A stretch of 64,000 bases of DNA. Origin: Actinomadura rupiterrae. Lineage in GTDB: Bacteria; Actinomycetota; Actinomycetes; Streptosporangiales; Streptosporangiaceae. Every line of letters begins with the position of its first letter. Position 1 is the first letter of the stretch. Under the pieces are notes generated by a model. The model was given only the letters and a program-made list of their open reading frames with translations. It did not search any database and was not told the DNA's origin. Positions 59,418-64,000 of the stretch are shown one piece after another. The stretch spans positions 62,001 to 126,000 of the forward strand of contig NZ_JAMZEA010000014.1 of NCBI RefSeq assembly GCF_024172125.1, given 5' to 3'. The translations under genes were made by a program, and so were the position numbers.

Positions 59418-61559
59418 TCAGATCGGCGGCCGGTAGTCAGCGGCCAGATGCGCCTGAAGCTCCGCGTGGCGGAACTGGTAGAGCGGCCCGACCGCGCGCA
59501 GCAACCCCAGCCGGTGGCAGTCCCGCAGGAACGGCATGAGCCGGCGCGGCAGCAGCCCCGCCCGGCTCAGCCGCCAGGTGGCCAGCGCATACAGCCACCA
59601 GGCCCGGTGACTTCCCGCCGTCGTCGCGACCATGGCCCCGGTCGCCGTCGCGAACACGCTCACGATCGCCATCTCGCCCGGACGCCTCGTGGTGATGGCC
59701 ACGGCGAGCAGCATGAGCGCTCCGGCCAGGAAGCCGGAGGCGCCGATGCGGAGCAGGTTCATGGTCCGGTCGGCGCGCAGGCTGGACGTCGGAGTCACGG
59801 CACGGAACGCGGACGCCGGCGTCTCCACCGCCGTCAGGAACCCGGCGAACCCGCCCCCGAACCCGGCCGCGAACCCGGCGAGGCCGCCTCCAAGCGCGCC
59901 GTCCGAGCCGGCGAGCAGCGCGCCACCGCCCATCACGAGCGCGCCGACGAGCCCGAACCCGAGCATCGCGGCGATTCCGTTCACCAGCTCGCGCGGGGGT
60001 TTGCGCAGGTCGGCATAGCCGGGTAGATCCTGCTCGCCCATCTTCGTCCGTCCGCCGACGATGATCCCGCACAGCAGGCCGCCCGCGAGCCCCGTCCACG
60101 GTTCGATCATGGCCCCGGCCGTGATCCCGCAGAACACGGCCGCGGCGAGGCCGCAAACCGCGCTCATGGCGGAAGAGACGGCGCCGGTGGTGGCGGCGAG
60201 GCGCCACCAGGCGAACTCGCCGGTCCCCTGCCCGTCACCAGACGCGTCGGGCCCGGCGGCGAGATGGTGGGCCAGGTAACCGAGCCAGCGGCGGGTGTCG
60301 GCGGTCGAATGGCGGAACGGCTCGGCCGGGTCCTTGGCGGGCTCGTGCGTGGCGATCATCGCGGGGATGAGCGCGTCCAGCAGGTGCGCGCGCAGCGCGG
60401 CGGCGCTGGGGAACCGGGACGCGTCGGTCAGCTCGGCGGGGTCGGCGCCCGGGGCGGTGTAGACGGCACGCAGCAACCACAGCCCGAGCGGCGTAGCGGC
60501 AATCGCCGCCAACGCACTCGCTGCGTCACCGGTGCCGGGCGCGGGGGCTGCGCGCAGGGCGGCGAGGACGTGCCGCCAGGACGGTCCGAGCGGCGGGAGC
60601 AGGCTGCGTTCCACGTAGTCGGCCGCCGCGGACGGGGTCAGCGGCCGAGCCGTCAGCACCGCCGCGGACGAGATCACCGCGCCCGCGTTCTGCAGGGCCC
60701 TGCGGTACTCGCCCAGGCGGCTGGTGAGGATGAGCTGCTCCGCCGCGCCCAGCGACCGGTTCAGCGCCGTGATGATCGCGGCGCGCGCGGGCGCGGGGAG
60801 CTCGTCCAGGCCGTCCAGGACGGGGAGGACCCGGCCGCGCGCGGTCATCGCCCGGACCATGCGCGCGCCGATCCCCGGGGCGCGCAGCGCCGGGTAGTCC
60901 GCCAGGAGCTGCTCGGCCAGCCAGGTGTCCAGGCGCGGATGCCGGGTGGTGTCCCACGCGGCGGCCGGGAGCAGCACCGGCACCGGCTCCCCCGGCTCGC
61001 GGGTCTGCAGCAGTTCCAATAGCAGTTGGACGGCCAGGGTGGTCTTGCCCGTGCCCGCGCCGCCGAGGATCACCAGCCGGCGTCGCCGTAGCCGCCGGAA
61101 CCGGGCCGCCAACGCGGGGACGTCGGCGCTGGACGCCGTCCAAGGCTCCGCCGGGTCGGCCTGGTCCATCAGGCCGGTGCGGACGGCCAGGCGCCAGCGC
61201 ACCGGAATCGGGCCGGGCGCGTACAGCGACCGCAGGCGCGCCTCGTCCTCCCACTGCTGCTCCACGACGTCCGCCAGGACGGCTTCGGCGCGCCGCATCG
61301 CCTCGGCGGCGGGGACCGCCTCGGCGCGCGCCGCGCTGCTGCTGCGCCGGGCCCACAGGATGAGCGGGACGGCCGCGACCACCGCCGCGATCACCACGCC
61401 GGTGATCTGCCCGACGTTGGCCGAGGTCTGCAGCCCGTCCTTGCCGCGGAGCGGGAGCGCCGTCACGGCCAGCAGGGCTGCCAGTCCCGCGAGCCCGGCC
61501 GCGGCCACCACCCATGGCCATCGGCCCTTGCCGCCTCGCATGGGGCTCATCGTGGCCAT
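59418..61559 (-). CDS. Membrane-anchored NACHT-type STAND NTPase
   Basis: The 713-residue protein has two N-terminal membrane helices (about residues 16-33 and 52-70), a NACHT-like NTPase with Walker A GGAGTGKTT (166-174) and Walker B VLPVLDGLDELP, then ELILTSRLGEYRRA-like sensor region, and a C-terminal half with about six more hydrophobic segments (AMSAVCGLAAAVFCGITAGA, GLAGFAAGFGGGFAGFLTAV and others). It ends with a helical LLRAVGPLYQFRHAELQAHL, a motif common in actinobacterial NACHT proteins. Bacterial NACHT proteins include anti-phage systems, but many of this type are of unknown function. ATG 61559 is the most upstream of three in-frame ATGs. It is divergent from a TetR gene. Confidence 0.85.
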   Translation of the reverse strand: MATMSPMRGGKGRWPWVVAAAGLAGLAALLAVTALPLRGKDGLQTSANVGQITGVVIAAVVAAVPLILWARRSSSAARAEAVPAAEAMRRAEAVLADVVEQQWEDEARLRSLYAPGPIPVRWRLAVRTGLMDQADPAEPWTASSADVPALAARFRRLRRRRLVILGGAGTGKTTLAVQLLLELLQTREPGEPVPVLLPAAAWDTTRHPRLDTWLAEQLLADYPALRAPGIGARMVRAMTARGRVLPVLDGLDELPAPARAAIITALNRSLGAAEQLILTSRLGEYRRALQNAGAVISSAAVLTARPLTPSAAADYVERSLLPPLGPSWRHVLAALRAAPAPGTGDAASALAAIAATPLGLWLLRAVYTAPGADPAELTDASRFPSAAALRAHLLDALIPAMIATHEPAKDPAEPFRHSTADTRRWLGYLAHHLAAGPDASGDGQGTGEFAWWRLAATTGAVSSAMSAVCGLAAAVFCGITAGAMIEPWTGLAGGLLCGIIVGGRTKMGEQDLPGYADLRKPPRELVNGIAAMLGFGLVGALVMGGGALLAGSDGALGGGLAGFAAGFGGGFAGFLTAVETPASAFRAVTPTSSLRADRTMNLLRIGASGFLAGALMLLAVAITTRRPGEMAIVSVFATATGAMVATTAGSHRAWWLYALATWRLSRAGLLPRRLMPFLRDCHRLGLLRAVGPLYQFRHAELQAHLAADYRPPI

Positions 61560-61655
61560 CGCCGGGCACCCGCCGCAACGGAAGTCCACAACCGGCCCGC
61601 AGTTCACACCGAACGGCGTCCGGCACCCAATGTGCGGGAGGCGGGCGGCGCGGGA

Positions 61656-61671
61656 TATACGATTGCGTATA
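61656..61671. promoter_or_regulatory. Candidate TetR operator between NACHT and TetR genes
   Basis: The inverted repeat TATACG-ATTG-CGTATA lies 33 bp before the TetR ATG and 96 bp before the NACHT start. Confidence 0.5.
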
Positions 61672-61704
61672 ACTGAGATCCGGCGCGGGTGGGGTGGGCA
61701 CGAT

Positions 61705-62274
61705 ATGGGGGCGTTGCGGACGCCGCGCGAGAAGTGGGTCGAGGCGGGGCTGGAGGCGCTGGCGTCCGGGGGCGTGGACGCCGTCCGGATCGAGGCGCTG
61801 GCCAAGTCGCTCGGTGTGACCAAGGGCGGGTTCTACGGCTACTTCGCCGACCGGGACGCGCTGCTGGACGCGATGCTGGACACCTGGGAGCGCGAGACCA
61901 CCGGCGACGTCCTCGAACGGATCGAGCGCGAGGGCGGGGACGTCGCCGACAAGGCCCGGCTGGCCGGACGGCTCACCTTCTCCGAGCGGCTGCGCCCCAT
62001 CGACCTGGCCGTCCGCGACTGGGCCCGCCGCGATCCGGACGTGGCCGACCGCCTGCGCCGCGTCGACAACGTCCGCATGGAGCTGCTGCGCGAGGCGATC
62101 GGCACCTTCTGCGACGACCCGGACGAGATCGAGGCGCGCAGCCTGCTGGCGTTCTGCGCGGCGATCGGCAGCCAGTTCCTCGCCGCCGACCATCCCGGCC
62201 GCACTCGCGCCGAGGTCCTCGCCCGCGCCTCCGACCTCCTCCTCAACCGCGTCCCCGGCGGCCCGGCCCGCTGA
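61705..62274 (+). CDS. TetR-family regulator
   Basis: The 189-residue protein has a clear TetR helix-turn-helix (KWVEAGLEALASGGVDAVRI, EALAKSLGVTKGGFYGYFAD, RDALLDAMLDTWERETTGDV). The C-terminal domain is of the type seen in many actinobacterial TetR proteins. It is divergent from the NACHT ATPase and may control it. A perfect inverted repeat lies in between. Its stop is 3 bp from the stop of the convergent hypothetical gene. Confidence 0.9.
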   Translation: MGALRTPREKWVEAGLEALASGGVDAVRIEALAKSLGVTKGGFYGYFADRDALLDAMLDTWERETTGDVLERIEREGGDVADKARLAGRLTFSERLRPIDLAVRDWARRDPDVADRLRRVDNVRMELLREAIGTFCDDPDEIEARSLLAFCAAIGSQFLAADHPGRTRAEVLARASDLLLNRVPGGPAR

Positions 62275-62277
62275 ACG

Positions 62278-62901
62278 TCAGGGCGGACCCGCGAGCATGC
62301 CCGCCATCCACCGCACCCACTCCGCGCCGCGCCGGACCTTGTCCGGCTCTAGCCGCCCCTCGGTCACGTGGATCAGCTCACCGTCCGCCAGCCGCCACGA
62401 GTCCAGGCTGCGTCCGAGATGTGCCTGGACGAGCGCGGGCGAGAACAGGCGCCGCGCGGCGGGCAGGTCCGGTGACGTGACGCGGTACATGCGGTCGAAG
62501 TCCTCGCCGAGGAACTCCCCGAACTGGCCGCCGATCATCGCGTTGGCCAGCGTGTTGCGCGGCCGCCGCGCCATGCGGTCGACCTGGACGTCAGGGAACC
62601 GGCCCGGCACGGCGACGGAGAACACCGAGACGCGCGCCGTCCGCCGGGAGGTGCGGACCACCGAGCCCGGATCGGGACGTGTGTGGAACTCCCCGGTGAA
62701 GCGGCAGTCGGCCGCAGTGATCGGAGGGCCGTCAAACGTGCCGGTCAACGTCCGGAGAACGGTGAAGTCCTGCCACTTTCGGCCGAGGACGGCCGCCCAC
62801 GGCGCGGCGACGCCGCCCTCGCGGAACAGCCAGCCGTGGGCGAGGGCCCACTCCTCCAGCCTCGCGGCCCGCCTGCGCTCCGACCCTCCGAAGATGGACA
62901 T
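62278..62901 (-). CDS. Hypothetical protein (207 aa)
   Basis: The 207-residue cytoplasmic-looking protein (MSIFGGSERRRAARLEEWAL...) is not assigned to a family I can name. It has an N-terminal helix, FREGGVAAPWAAVLGRKWQD, strands (VRTSRRTARVSVFSVAVPG, PDVQVDRMARRPRNTL) and a C-terminal LDSWRLADGELIHVTEGRLE. Similar short proteins occur widely in actinomycetes without known function. It is convergent with the TetR gene. Confidence 0.75.
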   Translation of the reverse strand: MSIFGGSERRRAARLEEWALAHGWLFREGGVAAPWAAVLGRKWQDFTVLRTLTGTFDGPPITAADCRFTGEFHTRPDPGSVVRTSRRTARVSVFSVAVPGRFPDVQVDRMARRPRNTLANAMIGGQFGEFLGEDFDRMYRVTSPDLPAARRLFSPALVQAHLGRSLDSWRLADGELIHVTEGRLEPDKVRRGAEWVRWMAGMLAGPP

Positions 62902-62970
62902 CCGGCCGAGCGTTCCACGCCATCGCGCGGAGCCGCAAGAGCCGGAGTCCCGCCCGCACGGCGGCTGACG

Positions 62971-63023
62971 CGGCGCGGGCCGTCCGGGTGCGGCGCGGGC
63001 CGGCCGGGTGCGGCGCGGATCGG
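62971..63023. repeat. 20-bp tandem repeat
   Basis: Two full units (CGGCGCGGGCCGNCCGGGTG at 62971-62990 and 62991-63010) and a partial third (63011-63023) lie in the spacer upstream of the propeller gene. Confidence 0.7.
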
Positions 63024-63072
63024 TTTCCAGTAAACACTGGCGTCTTTATGGCGCTCGGCCGATGATCCCGGT

Positions 63073-64000
63073 ATGAGATTCCTCGCCGTCCGGACGGCCG
63101 TCGCGCCCGCCCTCCTGGCCGCCGCGTCCGCCGTGCTGGTTCCCGCGTCCGCCGCCCAGGCCGCCGCACCGGCCGCCCTGAAGGACCTGCCGCTGCCGTT
63201 CCTCTGGCCCGGTGCGCGCGTGTTCAGCGTCGCCGCCGTCTCCGACACCGAGGCCTGGGTGGCCGGTGGGCAGGGGCACGTCGGCGACAACACCGGCAAT
63301 CCGGTGGTGCGGCGGCGGGTCGGCTCGGAGTGGAAGGAGTACCCGCTCGAAGGCTGGTCCGGAAACGGCGACATCGCGCAGGTAGCCGCATACGGCGGCG
63401 AGGTCTGGGCGTGGGGCGTCCAGGACGGCAAGCGCCTGTACCTGGCGAGGTTCGACGGCACCGCGTTCCGGCCGGTCGTCCCGCCGGCCGAGGTCGCCTA
63501 CGCCGAGTGGACGCGCCTGTGGGCGGGCCCGGCCGGGGTGTGGATCCAGATCGAGGTGCAGGGCGAGGGCAACGAACTCCTGCCTTCGCTGTTCCGGCGC
63601 GTCGGCAACGGCTGGAAGGCCGATCCGCTCGCCGGGCAACTGCAGGACGGCCTTCAAGACCTCCAGGCGCGCAGCGGCACCGAGGCGTGGACGGGAAGCT
63701 GCCGCTACAACACCACCACGCAACGCCTGGAATCGCTGGCGCTCCGCTGGAACGGCTCCACCTGGACGGCACTTCCGCCTCTGCCCACCGACTACTGCGT
63801 CTCCAGCGTCGCGCCCGCTGCGGACGGCACGGTCTGGGCGCTCACCTGGAACACGCTCTACCGCTGGAACGGCACGGCATGGACGGCCGCACCGTCCGGG
63901 CCGTTCAACAGGGACGGCCAGAAGGTCCGCCTGGACGCCGGCGGCAACCCGCTCGTGGTCGTGGACTACGCCGAGAAGCTCGACCCCACTCCGCCGCTGC
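63073..64000 (+). CDS. Secreted beta-propeller-like protein (partial, N-terminal part)
   Basis: The reading frame starts at ATG 63073 and runs off the right edge after 309 residues. A Sec signal peptide is clear (MRFLAVRTAVAPALLAAASA, VLVPASAAQA cleavage region). The mature part consists of repeated Trp-rich strands (DTEAWVAGGQGHV, GGEVWAWGVQDGKRLYLARF, GTEAWTGSCRYN, DGTVWALTWNTLYRWNGTAW), the pattern of beta-propeller or Kelch-like secreted proteins. Function unknown. The 20-bp repeat lies in its upstream region. Confidence 0.85.
   Translation, partial: MRFLAVRTAVAPALLAAASAVLVPASAAQAAAPAALKDLPLPFLWPGARVFSVAAVSDTEAWVAGGQGHVGDNTGNPVVRRRVGSEWKEYPLEGWSGNGDIAQVAAYGGEVWAWGVQDGKRLYLARFDGTAFRPVVPPAEVAYAEWTRLWAGPAGVWIQIEVQGEGNELLPSLFRRVGNGWKADPLAGQLQDGLQDLQARSGTEAWTGSCRYNTTTQRLESLALRWNGSTWTALPPLPTDYCVSSVAPAADGTVWALTWNTLYRWNGTAWTAAPSGPFNRDGQKVRLDAGGNPLVVVDYAEKLDPTPPL

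Overview
The window is a very GC-rich actinomycete chromosome segment. GTG and TTG starts are common, many genes overlap by 4 bp (GTGA or ATGA), and the families present are typical of actinomycetes: AfsR/SARP, WHG-type TetR, MmyB-like XRE, DUF574 methyltransferase and an Rph-type rifamycin phosphotransferase. The gene content fits an Actinomadura or Streptosporangiales-type organism better than a classical Streptomyces, but that is inference. No rRNA, tRNA, CRISPR array, transposase or plasmid origin was seen.

Layout. 0-12.9 kb is a regulatory region: a STAND ATPase running off the left edge, an ECF-like sigma factor, a Ser/Thr kinase with a 144-bp repeat tail, an orphan histidine kinase, LysR, a DUF4142 lipoprotein, a GAF-PP2C phosphatase, a SnoaL-like protein, a DUF2255/TetR divergent pair and an AfsR-like SARP. 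12.9-36.6 kb is a contractile injection system (CIS) locus of the actinobacterial cytoplasmic type. It is transcribed almost entirely on the minus strand: surface/membrane protein, LuxR regulator, DUF4255, AAA+ ATPase, DUF4157 metallopeptidase-like protein, a candidate nuclease effector, sheath, tube, hub chaperone, DUF6760, a 1207-aa VQR-repeat protein, second tube protein, LysM protein, VgrG-like spike, gp25, baseplate J, tail protein I and a zinc-ribbon membrane protein with a glycan-binding-like C-terminus. A ricin-lectin membrane protein is inserted on the plus strand. 36.6-40 kb holds DUF1707 and a DUF2089-SHOCT-ABC exporter operon. 40.2-51 kb holds SGNH hydrolase/TetR, a DUF4132 pair, an MFS/PLP-decarboxylase pair with large repeat insertions, a TetR followed by a decayed 110-bp tandem array, and DinB. 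51-64 kb holds XRE/oxidoreductase, methyltransferase, TMEM175/aldo-keto reductase/XRE, a rifamycin phosphotransferase, a membrane NACHT ATPase, TetR, a hypothetical gene and a secreted propeller protein running off the right edge.

How the genes work together. In the CIS, the DUF4255 protein and AAA+ ATPase sit in one overlapping unit behind the LuxR regulator. Sheath, tube, chaperone, spike and baseplate form a second, tightly coupled unit. Three single-pass membrane proteins with outward-facing binding domains could connect the intracellular particle to the envelope. The DUF4157 protein, the effector and the VQR-repeat protein share short VQR and LQRxAGNxAV motifs that suggest a common processing or loading signal.

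A second theme is repeat growth. Degenerate tandem duplications sit at or just past stop codons (6.5, 14.4, 37.3, 44.5 and 48.7-49.5 kb), and long low-complexity repeats have entered coding sequences (kinase, VQR protein, effector, the PLP decarboxylase interior, the Rph linkers).
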